Source: Nitrospira sp. (GTDB lineage Bacteria; Nitrospirota; Nitrospiria; Nitrospirales; Nitrospiraceae). Taken from it: a stretch of DNA of 55,300 nt. Shown piece by piece: positions 40,478-49,242 of this stretch. The DNA lies in contig JAOUHJ010000016.1 in assembly GCA_029865225.1 (NCBI GenBank), forward strand, positions 1 to 55,300, in the 5' to 3' direction. The notes below the pieces were generated by a model. The model did not search any database, was not told where the DNA came from, and saw only the letters and a list, made by a program, of their open reading frames with translations. The translations under genes and the position numbers were made by a program. Positions within the stretch are counted from its first letter, which is position 1. Every line of letters begins with the position of its first letter.

Positions 40478-41034
40478 CGGACTCGCTCCACATAGGACCT
40501 TGTGCGCGTGTCGATCCGGATTGTAGTTCCAACCTCCAGGTACAAGGGCACCTTGATCGTAGCTCCCGTTTCAACGACTGCCGGCTTGGTCCCACCAGAT
40601 GCGGTATCTCCCCGCACTCCAGGTTCCGCATCAACCACCTTCAGCTCAATAAAATTTGGCAACTCGACCGCGATGGGACGATGCTCATAGATAAGAATCT
40701 TCACAACCATATTTTCCTTGAGCAGATCCGCATTCTCACCCAACTGATTCTTTTCAAATGTGAGTTGCTCATAGGATTCTGTATCCATCAGTGTATAGGA
40801 CTCACCGGACGCGTAGAGAAACTGCATGTCCCGCTCTTCGAGATCAGGTTCTTCAAATCGCTCGCCCGATCGAAACGTTCGGTCCAATACGTTCCCAGAC
40901 AGGTAACTCTTCAATTTGGTACGGACAAATGCCCCGCCCTTACCAGGCTTGACATGTTGAAAATCGACAATATAGAAAGGTTCACCTTCAACCATCAACC
41001 GAACGCCGCTGCGAAAATCAACCGTAGAAATCAC
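40474..41034 (-). CDS. efp: Translation elongation factor P
   Basis: A 186-residue, three-domain EF-P that rescues ribosomes stalled at polyproline. The domain I loop [10 protein letters not shown] has a lysine (residue 32 here) at the position that is modified in other bacteria. The central and C-terminal OB domains end with the usual [19 protein letters not shown] and RTRSYVERV. No EpmA or EpmB gene is in the window, so the lysine's modification state is unknown. It lies 59 bases after aroQ. Confidence 0.96.
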   Translation of the reverse strand: MISTVDFRSGVRLMVEGEPFYIVDFQHVKPGKGGAFVRTKLKSYLSGNVLDRTFRSGERFEEPDLEERDMQFLYASGESYTLMDTESYEQLTFEKNQLGENADLLKENMVVKILIYEHRPIAVELPNFIELKVVDAEPGVRGDTASGGTKPAVVETGATIKVPLYLEVGTTIRIDTRTRSYVERVR

Positions 41035-41093
41035 TCCTCACTCCCTTCGATTACACACTCACCATTCAGTGATTGTATGACTGAAAACAAAGT

Positions 41094-41576
41094 CTACTTA
41101 GGAGCCGCAGGATGACTTTTGGGCAACCCCTTCGCTCCCATAGCCGCAATGTATTCATACAATCCCCTGAGCGCCAGCCGATATCCATTGGGGCCAAAAC
41201 CGGCGATCTGTCCTAACGCGACCCCTGACACGTATGAATGCTGTCTGAACTTCTCCCGTCGATAAATGTTTGATAAGTGAACTTCAACGGTTGGTAGATT
41301 CACGGCCGCAAGAGCATCCCGTATGGCGACGCTCGTATGGGTATAGGCCGCCGGATTGATGATGATGCCATGATAGCCATGGCGCGCCTCCTGAACCCAG
41401 TTGACCAATTCCCCTTCCAGATTCGATTGGTGGATAACAAGCTCGACTCCGAGCTCACCACTAAGCTTATGAAGAGAGCTGTCGATCATCTCGAGCGTCT
41501 CGGTGCCGTAGATCGACTCTTCCCGACTGCCTAGTAGATTGAGGTTGGGACCATGTAGCACCAAAATCCGCAGCAT
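41094..41576 (-). CDS. aroQ: 3-Dehydroquinate dehydratase type II
   Basis: A 160-residue dodecameric-type enzyme of the shikimate pathway. [18 protein letters not shown] contains the catalytic tyrosine, [17 protein letters not shown] the catalytic histidine, and [17 protein letters not shown] a substrate-binding histidine. Length is slightly above the usual 145-150. A near-consensus promoter lies upstream (41622-41650), so aroQ-efp-accB-accC can be transcribed apart from the genes before it. Confidence 0.95.
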   Translation of the reverse strand: MLRILVLHGPNLNLLGSREESIYGTETLEMIDSSLHKLSGELGVELVIHQSNLEGELVNWVQEARHGYHGIIINPAAYTHTSVAIRDALAAVNLPTVEVHLSNIYRREKFRQHSYVSGVALGQIAGFGPNGYRLALRGLYEYIAAMGAKGLPKSHPAAPK

Positions 41577-41621
41577 GTTTCGTATGAAACCTCACGTACA
41601 CACTACCACGCTGAACGAGGC

Positions 41622-41650
41622 ATTCTAGCAGTCCCGATTCTAGGGGTCAA
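41622..41650 (-). promoter_or_regulatory. Promoter of aroQ-efp-accB-accC
   Basis: On the minus strand TTGACC (41645-41650), a 17-base spacer and TAGAAT (41622-41627). It lies just after the TPR gene stop codon, 46 bases before the aroQ start. Confidence 0.6.
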
Positions 41651-41659
41651 ACCGTCGAG

Positions 41660-42427
41660 TCACGTAGAGGCTTTTGTGGGTGGGTGCAAAGAGTGTTGGG
41701 AGTCACGACGACGGGCCTGAACCGAACGGAGCCACTGCTCTAATTTCAGAACCACTGAGCTACTCCCCCGTTGCGGGTTCTCCAGGCCAAGAACCTCCCG
41801 AGGACGGGAATGAGTACTAGTTTCCCCCTGAGATATGAGGTCGCTATGCAGACCATCTGCTTCGTTGGCCGTGACCAATAGTGTACCACCTTTGGCAGAA
41901 GCTCGTGGCTCCCTGCTACCAGAACCCGAAGCACCGGCGTTCGATCGTTGCTCAGGAGTCGGTCCCTCCGTCTTTGTTGCTCCTGATTCCAGCGGCACCT
42001 CGAGCCCAGCTCGTAAAGCAAGCGCCTCTTGATCCTGTGGGTGCAATGCCAGAATGACATTGCAGGATTGGATCGCTGCGTCGTTCGCCCCCTGGGCGGC
42101 ATACAGCTTGGCCAAGGTCCGATGGGCCCGTAGGTTCTCAGGGCTCAGCTTTATGGCTTCTTCTAGAATCGCTTGGGCTTTCACAGGCTGATTCATGTGG
42201 TCGTAGGCACGGCCTAGGGCCACCATGGCGGTGATAAAGCCCGGATAGGTCTTCAATCCATCTTCAAGAACTGCGGCAGCCTCTTCCCACATGGCGGCTT
42301 TTCCGTATTCCTCCGCCAAAGGGATAAACGCCTTTGATCCCGGCTCCTTGGCAAATGCCAGCGCCAACCGGTCAATCTCGGCTGCATTATTCGTCTTTTT
42401 GGATCCGGAAGCCATTTCCCTGCTCAT
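41660..42427 (-). CDS. Tetratricopeptide-repeat protein
   Basis: A protein of about 255 residues. Three to four TPR units cover residues 15-135: LAEEYGKAAMWEEAAAVLED, then ALGRAYDHMNQPVKAQAILE, then TLAKLYAAQGANDAAIQSCN. The second half is a low-complexity, Ser/Gly/Thr-rich region with no domain. No signal peptide, so it is cytoplasmic and probably a protein-binding scaffold. The ATG at 42427 overlaps the coaBC stop by four bases; a longer start would lie within coaBC. Confidence 0.8.
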   Translation of the reverse strand: MSREMASGSKKTNNAAEIDRLALAFAKEPGSKAFIPLAEEYGKAAMWEEAAAVLEDGLKTYPGFITAMVALGRAYDHMNQPVKAQAILEEAIKLSPENLRAHRTLAKLYAAQGANDAAIQSCNVILALHPQDQEALALRAGLEVPLESGATKTEGPTPEQRSNAGASGSGSREPRASAKGGTLLVTANEADGLHSDLISQGETSTHSRPREVLGLENPQRGSSSVVLKLEQWLRSVQARRRDSQHSLHPPTKAST

Positions 42428-43671
42428 TGCACTAAAACTTTTTGACAAGGCCTGACCAGACACAGTTCGTGCACAGCGGTTAAGATTTCGTCGGCTAACC
42501 GACGCTTGGACATCAACCCCAAGTCTCGCTGTTCGCCTCTCGCCGAGAGAATTATCGCCGCATTGTCATCACTGCCGAATCCCCCTCCTCCTGTTTGGGT
42601 CACATCATTGGCCACAATGAGATCCAGTCCCTTCGCGTTCAGCTTGTCTGTCGCATGGGACAGTATGTGCTCCGTTTCTGCAGCAAATCCCACCATGATT
42701 TGCGAGGTTCGACGCGCAGAGAGCATTGCGAGGATATCAGGCGTTGCTTCAAGTTCAAGAACCATGTCGGTTTTCCCCTGCTTCTTCACCTTCTGCGCGA
42801 ACGATTCTTTGGGACGAAAGTCTGCGACGGCTGCGGCCATAATCAGAACGGTACAGGTAGGAAAATGTCGGAATAAGGCATCCGCCATTTCTGCGGCAGT
42901 GTTCACGCGGACCGTGGTAATTCCCGGCTCAGGACTTAAGGATGAGGGACCTGAAACTAAGATCACCTCTGCGCCACGGGCCTTGGCAGCGGCTGCAATC
43001 GCATATCCCATCTTTCCTGACGAACGATTGGAAAGAAAACGAACAGGATCGATGGGCTCCTGTGTCGGGCCCGCAGAGACCAGGACAACTTGATTTTGCC
43101 AATCACATCGTGAAGCCATCGCGCTATCGACTGCTGCCACAATTTTTGGCTCCTCGGATAACCGCCCTTGCGCAATCTGCCCTGAGGCTAGTGGTCCGAC
43201 TTCAGGATCGAGCACCACGACCCCACGAGATCGAAGCGTCTGCACGTGCTGAACGACCGGAGGGTGTGTCCACATATCCCCATCCATCGCAGGAGCGACA
43301 ATGACTGGGCAGCGAGCGCTTAACAGCATTGTGGTTAACACATCGTCGGCAAGCCCAAGAGCGGCCTTTGCCAGAAAGTTTGCTGTTGCAGGTGCCACAA
43401 GCACCACATCGGCGCGCTCCGGAATTGTCAGGTGGGCCATCGGTTCATGAGCGTCGAAAAGATCGGTGACCACTCGCTCCCCTGACAGAACCTCAAATGT
43501 GCGGGGCGTGACAAACTTCGTCGCGGCCTTGGTCATCACCACAGACACGGTGGCCCCCGCACACCGCAAGGCTCGAAGCACGCTGACCGCTTTATAGGCC
43601 GCAATGCTGCCGGTTACTCCCAGAACAACCCGCTTGCCCGATAGATGGGTGACTAATCGTGCCTCGTCCAA
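42424..43671 (-). CDS. coaBC: CoaBC: phosphopantothenoylcysteine decarboxylase / phosphopantothenate-cysteine ligase
   Basis: A 415-residue bifunctional enzyme of coenzyme A synthesis. The N-terminal CoaC flavoprotein domain (about 1-190) has LGVTGSIAAYKAVSVLRAL, PMAHLTIPERADVVLVAPAT with the catalytic histidine, and VIVAPAMDGDMW. The C-terminal CoaB ligase domain has VLVSAGPTQEPIDPVRFLSN, SSGKMGYAIAAAA and VGFAAETEHIL. Full length. It starts four bases after rpoZ. Confidence 0.96.
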   Translation of the reverse strand: MDEARLVTHLSGKRVVLGVTGSIAAYKAVSVLRALRCAGATVSVVMTKAATKFVTPRTFEVLSGERVVTDLFDAHEPMAHLTIPERADVVLVAPATANFLAKAALGLADDVLTTMLLSARCPVIVAPAMDGDMWTHPPVVQHVQTLRSRGVVVLDPEVGPLASGQIAQGRLSEEPKIVAAVDSAMASRCDWQNQVVLVSAGPTQEPIDPVRFLSNRSSGKMGYAIAAAAKARGAEVILVSGPSSLSPEPGITTVRVNTAAEMADALFRHFPTCTVLIMAAAVADFRPKESFAQKVKKQGKTDMVLELEATPDILAMLSARRTSQIMVGFAAETEHILSHATDKLNAKGLDLIVANDVTQTGGGGFGSDDNAAIILSARGEQRDLGLMSKRRLADEILTAVHELCLVRPCQKVLVQ

Positions 43672-43675
43672 ATCT

Positions 43676-44035
43676 TTACTCCTCGGTCGGCGTCACCACA
43701 GGTTGGGTGGTATCATCGACGTACACGCTGAGTTCCTTCTTGATTTCGCGCGCATCTTCTCCCGTCATCATCGCTATGCGCTCGGTTTCTCCCTCCTTCC
43801 CACGCTTAGCTTCCTTCATCGCATCGCGCGCCTCCTTGCCAGTGAGGTATCGGATATGCCCCCTTAACACCTCATCAAGAGCAATGGTGGTTTCTTTCGT
43901 AAATCGAGAGGACACGGCCGACTTGGCCCCTTGGGTGAGATGTTTTGCACGTTGCGACGCGACGATGACCAAGCGATGGCGAGAATCAAATTCATCGGTC
44001 GTGTACTGCGGCAACAAGCTCAGCATATCGATCAT
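43676..44035 (-). CDS. rpoZ: RNA polymerase omega subunit
   Basis: A 119-residue protein. DSRHRLVIVASQRAKHLTQG is the conserved omega core that clamps the beta-prime C-terminus, and TIALDEVLRGHIRYL continues it. The charged C-terminal 40 residues are variable in the family. Position between gmk and coaBC (gmk-rpoZ-coaBC) is the classic order and confirms the call despite modest sequence signature. Confidence 0.88.
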   Translation of the reverse strand: MIDMLSLLPQYTTDEFDSRHRLVIVASQRAKHLTQGAKSAVSSRFTKETTIALDEVLRGHIRYLTGKEARDAMKEAKRGKEGETERIAMMTGEDAREIKKELSVYVDDTTQPVVTPTEE

Positions 44036-44052
44036 AATTCACCTTGCTCCTG

Positions 44053-44769
44053 CTATGAAGTGGTTGATGGCTCCCGTTCTGCTGCTTCGACATTCGTGTC
44101 ACGGATAAAACTCTGCTCAAACCAACGCATATCCAACCGCCTGGTCTTGAGACGTTCGGCTAGCACAATACTCTGTAGATCGGGAAGAGATCGAGTGAGA
44201 TCATCGTTCCGCACGATGTAGTCGTACTCCCGGAAACACCATATCTCTTCTTTCACCTTCCTCAATCGGCGAACAATTTCTTCGTGAGAGTCTGACTTTC
44301 GATTCTGCAGTCGAGTCCGTAGGATGTCCAAAGACGGAGGTAAAATAAAAATGCAGACCGCATCGTCAAAACTTTTCTTAATTTGGAGGGCGCCCTGCAC
44401 GTCAATTTCAAGCAACACATCAACCCCCGCTTCCATCTTCTCCATCAGAGGCTTCCGCGGGGTCCCATACCAATGGCTGTACACATGGGCATATTCTAAA
44501 AACTCGTTTCGGGCAACCATACCCTGAAATACGTTCTCATCGACGAAGAAGTAGTCACGTCCGTGTTCTTCTCCAGGACGAGGCTTTCTGGTCGTAAACG
44601 ACACGGAATGCCAAATCGCAGGCACAGACGTGAGGATCTGCTTGCACAGCGTCGTCTTTCCTGCACCAGATGGTGCTGAGACGATGTACAGGATTCCCCG
44701 ACGGCCTGGAACTTGACAATTTACCGTTGGAGTGGATGAGTGGCTATCTGCAGACATCACGGTACTCAT
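44053..44769 (-). CDS. gmk: Guanylate kinase
   Basis: A 238-residue kinase converting GMP to GDP. The P-loop is IVSAPSGAGKTTLCKQIL. SVSFTTRKPRPGEEHGRDYF binds GMP, and LLEIDVQGALQIKKSF and FILPPSLDILRTRLQNRK follow. It has about 20 extra residues at the N-terminus (low complexity, probably flexible). The start overlaps the yicC stop by four bases (ATGA). Confidence 0.96.
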   Translation of the reverse strand: MSTVMSADSHSSTPTVNCQVPGRRGILYIVSAPSGAGKTTLCKQILTSVPAIWHSVSFTTRKPRPGEEHGRDYFFVDENVFQGMVARNEFLEYAHVYSHWYGTPRKPLMEKMEAGVDVLLEIDVQGALQIKKSFDDAVCIFILPPSLDILRTRLQNRKSDSHEEIVRRLRKVKEEIWCFREYDYIVRNDDLTRSLPDLQSIVLAERLKTRRLDMRWFEQSFIRDTNVEAAEREPSTTS

Positions 44770-45644
44770 TCGACATTTTGCATCTGTTCACGTAGACGTT
44801 CAAGCTCGGCTTTCATTCGGACAACTTCCGCCGTGATCGTGACGTCATTTGCTTTGGATCCAATCGTGTTGACTTCACGGCTCATTTCCTGAAGAAGAAA
44901 ATCCAATGTCTTTCCGACCGGTTCCGCACATTGGATAGTACCGTCAAACTGTATCATATGCGCGTTTAATCTGACCAATTCTTCCGTAATGTCACACCGA
45001 TCTGCGTATAAAGCCAATTCCTGGTTGAGTCGAGGGAGGTCTGGGATAGAGTCGCCCAATAGTTTCTCGACACGGACCTTCATACGCTCGAAGGCCTCCT
45101 GAGCAACCAGGGGTGCGCGAGCAGACACCGTCGTTTTCGCTTCGTGCAACCGTTTCAGCCGATGACGAATATCCTCAGCGAGAAGCGCTCCCTCCCTCTT
45201 TCGCATATTCGCCATCTCCAGAACAGCCTGACGTCCTAGTTTCTCGACCAATCTGGTTAGCTTTCGGTCATCGGTCGGCTGCTCAGAAACCACAACCACA
45301 TCCCGTAATCCCGCCATCAATCCGATATCAATGACCCCTTTCAGCTTGAGGGTGCGTTGAAGCGTACGAAGCGCTTCATGGTACTGTTTGGCCAAACCAA
45401 CGTCAACCTGGAGCGAGCGAACGTTACCTCGACTTCCCTGCAGGATGACTGTGAGGTCGACTCTCCCCCGCGCACAATGTTGCTGAATAGTCTTCTTAAA
45501 ACCTTCCTCTAAGCTAGTCATGGTTTTCGGCAGTCGAATCGAGGTTTCAAGGAAGCGATGATTGACTGATCGCACCTCTATCGTAACGGTTCCATCTGAC
45601 CATGCCGCCTGTTGTCGGCCGAACCCCGTCATACTCGTGATCAT
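44766..45644 (-). CDS. YicC/YloC family endoribonuclease
   Basis: About 292 residues. MITSMTGFGRQQA at the start, SVNHRFLETSIRLP, RGRVDLTVIL and the C-terminal GKTLDFLLQEMSREVNTIGSK with NDVTITAEVVRMKAELERLR are diagnostic. E. coli YicC is an RNase that degrades small RNAs such as RyhB. The ATG at 45644 overlaps the nth stop codon by four bases (ATGA). yicC-gmk linkage is very common. Confidence 0.94.
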   Translation of the reverse strand: MITSMTGFGRQQAAWSDGTVTIEVRSVNHRFLETSIRLPKTMTSLEEGFKKTIQQHCARGRVDLTVILQGSRGNVRSLQVDVGLAKQYHEALRTLQRTLKLKGVIDIGLMAGLRDVVVVSEQPTDDRKLTRLVEKLGRQAVLEMANMRKREGALLAEDIRHRLKRLHEAKTTVSARAPLVAQEAFERMKVRVEKLLGDSIPDLPRLNQELALYADRCDITEELVRLNAHMIQFDGTIQCAEPVGKTLDFLLQEMSREVNTIGSKANDVTITAEVVRMKAELERLREQMQNVE

Positions 45645-46306
45645 GTCGATACTTTTCCTTCCCACCCGCAGACGTCATGAATCGGACACACAGGGCAGCG
45701 TGGCTTTCGTGCGAGGCAGATATAGCGGCCATGCAGTAATAACCGCTGGGACACACCAGTCCACTGGACTTCAGGGAATACAGATTGAAGATCACGCTCA
45801 ATTTGTTCGGGGTTGCTTGAGCGAGTCATCGACAACCGGTTAGCCACCCGCTTCACATGTGTATCCACCACGATCCCAGGCTTTCCAAAAGCCGCTCCAA
45901 GCAGAACGTTGGCCGTTTTACGACCGACACCGGGAATCGACGTGAGTTCCTCCATTGTATCGGGCACCTCGCCGCCGAATCGCGTGACAACGGCATGCGC
46001 ACAGCCGATCAAGTTCTTCGCCTTGCTTTTGTAAAACCCCGTGGATCTGATGAGCTCCTCCAGATCACCTACAGTTGCGTTCGCCAGAGCACGGGGAGTG
46101 GCGTACCGTTTGAACAGTGCCGGCGTCACTTGGTTGACCCTTTGATCGGTGCACTGGGCTGACAGAATGGTTGCAACCAGGAGCTCCCATGGGGAACAAT
46201 AGTTCAGTTCTACTTTCGCGATAGTGATAGCAAGGAGCAGCCGCTCAGCGATCTGCTTAGCCCGGCCCATCACCACCTGCTTCTTCTTGTTCTTTGCTCC
46301 AGTCAC
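45641..46306 (-). CDS. nth: Endonuclease III (DNA glycosylase/AP lyase)
   Basis: A 221-residue base-excision-repair enzyme that removes oxidised pyrimidines. The helix-hairpin-helix LTSIPGVGRKTANVLLG contains the catalytic lysine and VVDTHVKRVANRLSM the catalytic aspartate. The C-terminal CLARKPRCPVCPIHDVC has the C-x6-C-x2-C-x5-C pattern that binds a 4Fe-4S cluster. Lies 21 bases after hflX and overlaps yicC. nth in front of yicC is less common. Confidence 0.96.
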   Translation of the reverse strand: MTGAKNKKKQVVMGRAKQIAERLLLAITIAKVELNYCSPWELLVATILSAQCTDQRVNQVTPALFKRYATPRALANATVGDLEELIRSTGFYKSKAKNLIGCAHAVVTRFGGEVPDTMEELTSIPGVGRKTANVLLGAAFGKPGIVVDTHVKRVANRLSMTRSSNPEQIERDLQSVFPEVQWTGVSQRLLLHGRYICLARKPRCPVCPIHDVCGWEGKVST

Positions 46307-46327
46307 AGCAGGCTGATTCTGCAGTGG

Positions 46328-48076
46328 TCAGCGACGAGACGCAAGCGGCAGCGCATGATCCTGTTCAGTCACTTGGCACGTCCGGTCAGCCGAGGCTGAT
46401 AAAGATCGCACATATGTTTCCAATCGAGCTAGAAGAGGACGCAGTGTGGTTGGCTGAAGTGCTGAAATTCCGATGGCTCCGAACCGCCGGCACAGCACTT
46501 CGACCTGTTGTGCCGGTGCCTGATCACATTTATTAAACACCAGCCATCTCGACACGGAACTAAGCCTCAACTCATCGAGGATAGCCTCGACCGCTGTAAG
46601 CTGAATCTCGATATCCCTCGCATTAATATCGACGACATGAAGCAGGAGATCCGCCTCTCGCAATTCATCGAGTGTGGTCCGGAAGGCGCCAACTAACTCT
46701 TGCGGGAGATCTCGAATAAATCCGACCGTATCTGTGATGATGACCTCTCGATCTTCAGGAAACCGCAGACGTCGGCTGGTCGTATCGAGCGTCTCAAATA
46801 ATCGGTCTTGTGCGGCGACATGGCTTTTGGTCAGTACATTGAGGAGGGTGGACTTGCCGGCGTTCGTATAGCCCACAAGCGACACGACGGGAAGTCCATA
46901 TCGGTCTCGACGAGCTCGTCGTTGGTCCTGGTGCCGTTCAAATTGAGCCAGATCTCGCTCCAAATGCGTGATGCGATTCCGCACCCTCCGTCGATCGGTT
47001 TCCAATTTTGTCTCACCGGGGCCTCGAGTTCCAATACCTCCTCCTAGCCGAGACAATTGAGTACCTTTTCCCGACAATCGCGGAAGTAAATAGCGTAACT
47101 GGGCCAGCTCGACTTGTACCTTCCCCTCACGACTATGGGCTCGTCGGGCAAAGATGTCGAGAATCAGTTGTGTGCGATCGATAACCTTGATATCGGTCAT
47201 TTCCGAGATTGCTCGAAGTTGAGCCGGCGATAAGGTTTGATCAAAGATCACCATATCCGCACCTCGATGCAGCGTCTGGATCAACACCTCCTTCATCTTG
47301 CCGCTCCCCAGAAGATACCGCTGATGCCCATCCGACGTGCGTTGCGCGATACGATCGATCACCGTCACATCGGCTGAGGTCGCAAGCTCCGCCAACTCCA
47401 GCAAATATTCTTCCTGCTCGGCCCGGCTCTTAGCTGAAGCGCTCACCAGGATGGCCGATTCCTTGCCGTCGCCAACCGCGTGATGGGCACGGGCAACCTG
47501 CAACTGAGACTCGAGGTCCTTAATGAACACATCGAATGGGGTCGTGAGGTTGTGGAATGGAATTGATTTGAGGACCTTGAACAATTGCCCGGTAGGACCA
47601 GGAGCCATAAGATGGGCCATATAGATGTTTCCTATATGCCCGTCCTCTCTAACGGATAGAATGCCGACCAAATCCAGCCTCAAAAACGCGAGATCCGTCA
47701 GAACTTCTTGGCTTAGGGGTTGGTCATGCAGTTGAGTGCGGACGAAGCGTAATCCTCGAAGCGATCGAGGGCTCGCTCGGAACAGCGTCATCGTTGTAGA
47801 AGACAGAGTCAACTCTGTTCCCACGATCACTTCTTGAACCTGACCTCGTCTGGTCAGCAACACTCCGAGAGGACGACGAATGTCAAGGGTAAGCTGCGCC
47901 ATGGCTTTCGCCAGCTCCGATGACACGATCTTGTCGATTGGGACTCGACGCCGGTACAGCCGTTCGACCGCTGCCACCTGACTCGCTCGAAGTCCTGTGA
48001 TCTGCCCACGGATGTTAGAAATAGATCGTCTCCTTCTTAGGGTCGGAACTGTCACGTCCCCGAGGTTCCATTGCAA
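46328..48076 (-). CDS. hflX: GTPase HflX
   Basis: Up to 582 residues. The HflX N-terminal domain includes the glycine-rich GGIGTRGPGETKLETDRRRV. The G domain has GYTNAGKSTLLNVLTKS (G1), TDTVGFIRDLPQELVGAF (G3) and LVFNKCDQ (G4). HflX splits stalled or hibernating ribosomes, notably under stress. An extra N-terminal region of about 200 residues makes it longer than the 420-residue E. coli protein, as in the long HflX forms. The frame starts 62 bases inside tsaD; a GTG at 48055 is another option, so the exact start is not fixed. Confidence 0.93.
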   Translation of the reverse strand: MQWNLGDVTVPTLRRRRSISNIRGQITGLRASQVAAVERLYRRRVPIDKIVSSELAKAMAQLTLDIRRPLGVLLTRRGQVQEVIVGTELTLSSTTMTLFRASPRSLRGLRFVRTQLHDQPLSQEVLTDLAFLRLDLVGILSVREDGHIGNIYMAHLMAPGPTGQLFKVLKSIPFHNLTTPFDVFIKDLESQLQVARAHHAVGDGKESAILVSASAKSRAEQEEYLLELAELATSADVTVIDRIAQRTSDGHQRYLLGSGKMKEVLIQTLHRGADMVIFDQTLSPAQLRAISEMTDIKVIDRTQLILDIFARRAHSREGKVQVELAQLRYLLPRLSGKGTQLSRLGGGIGTRGPGETKLETDRRRVRNRITHLERDLAQFERHQDQRRARRDRYGLPVVSLVGYTNAGKSTLLNVLTKSHVAAQDRLFETLDTTSRRLRFPEDREVIITDTVGFIRDLPQELVGAFRTTLDELREADLLLHVVDINARDIEIQLTAVEAILDELRLSSVSRWLVFNKCDQAPAQQVEVLCRRFGAIGISALQPTTLRPLLARLETYVRSLSASADRTCQVTEQDHALPLASRR

Positions 48077-49142
48077 TCAATGTTGGGGCACCCATCGAAT
48101 CAACCTCCACACCGATCGATGGTTGTGCTCCGCTCATGAGCAGTTGACGTCCTACCGCTGCAATCATTGCAGCATTATCGGTGCAATATTCGACCGGAGG
48201 AAGCGCTAGACGAATACAAGACCGTGCTGCTCGCTCATTCAAGAGCATCCGCAGCCGTGAGTTTGCAGAGACACCGCCGACGACTGCAAGAGCATCCAGG
48301 TTCCCCCGTTCGAGCGCGACGAACGCTTTAGCAACCAAGACGTCCACAATCGCTTCCTGGTAACTCGCCGCCAAGTCGGCGATCTGACCAGGAGACGGAG
48401 CACCCACCCTGTCACGCAACTTGTAGAGCAAAGAAGTCTTGAGGCCGCTGAAACTGAAGTCTAGGCTGTGTTTTCCGCCTCGGAATCGAGGGAAGGCAAT
48501 CGCTCGTGGATCCCCGGAACGGGCGACCCTATCAATAGCCGGTCCCCCCGGATAGCCGAGTCCAAGCATCTGGGCCCCCTTATCAAAGGCTTCACCAGCA
48601 GCATCATCGCGAGTGCGACCGAGTAGAACACAACCTCCGTCAATTTCGTGACGATAGAGATGCGTATGCCCCCCCGATACAACCAGAACAATACACGAGA
48701 CCGGAAACGTCGGGTCTGCTAGCCACGCCGAGGCAATATGCCCCTGCAGATGATTGACCCCAACGATTGGAATTCTCAATCCATAGCTGAGGGCCTTGGC
48801 GTAACTCGTACCGACCAACAACGCACCAGCAAGACCAGGTCCTTGAGTCACAGCGATCGCGCCAAGGTCGCACTTCGAGACGTGAGCCTGCGACAACGCC
48901 TGTTCTACAACCTGATCGATCATGCCGAGATGGGCTCGAGCCGCCAATTCGGGGACGATGCCGCCAAATTTTTCATGGATGCCTACCTGAGAAGAGACAA
49001 CGTTCGATAACACCGTGCCCTCGTGATCAATGATGGCAGCCGCCGTTTCGTCGCATGAGGACTCAATACCAAGCACCAGCCCAGGGCGCCACCTAACACG
49101 ACCTGGAGGTTCTAATTGATTAGACAGAAGATCGATCTGCAT
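48015..49142 (-). CDS. tsaD: tRNA N6-adenosine threonylcarbamoyltransferase TsaD
   Basis: About 375 residues of the Kae1/Qri7 family. LGIESSCDETAAAIIDHEG opens the ASKHA fold. VNHLQGHIASAW holds the metal-binding histidines, VLVVSGGHTHLY and DDAAGEAFDKGAQMLGLGYP follow, and CTDNAAMIAAVG is the C-terminal motif. It transfers threonylcarbamoyl to A37 of ANN-decoding tRNAs. The frame opens with a GTG at 49157 that has AGGT upstream; I list the ATG at 49142. First gene after the clpC terminator. Confidence 0.95.
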   Translation of the reverse strand: MQIDLLSNQLEPPGRVRWRPGLVLGIESSCDETAAAIIDHEGTVLSNVVSSQVGIHEKFGGIVPELAARAHLGMIDQVVEQALSQAHVSKCDLGAIAVTQGPGLAGALLVGTSYAKALSYGLRIPIVGVNHLQGHIASAWLADPTFPVSCIVLVVSGGHTHLYRHEIDGGCVLLGRTRDDAAGEAFDKGAQMLGLGYPGGPAIDRVARSGDPRAIAFPRFRGGKHSLDFSFSGLKTSLLYKLRDRVGAPSPGQIADLAASYQEAIVDVLVAKAFVALERGNLDALAVVGGVSANSRLRMLLNERAARSCIRLALPPVEYCTDNAAMIAAVGRQLLMSGAQPSIGVEVDSMGAPTLIAMEPRGRDSSDPKKETIYF

Positions 49143-49170
49143 AAGCAGCCCACACACAGACCTAGTAATG

Positions 49171-49207
49171 AAACGGCCTCTGCGGTGAATCGCCGCAGAG
49201 GCCGTTT
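49171..49207 (-). terminator. Strong stem-loop terminator after clpC
   Basis: A perfect 15-bp stem (49171-49185 with 49193-49207, arms AAACGGCCTCTGCGG and its complement) around a 7-base loop. It sits between the clpC stop and the tsaD start, so it ends clpC transcription on the minus strand. The stem could also work on the other strand. It has no long U-tract. Confidence 0.8.
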
Positions 49208-49242
49208 CAGATTAGATAGAAACTCTGGTACTCACGAAGGCA

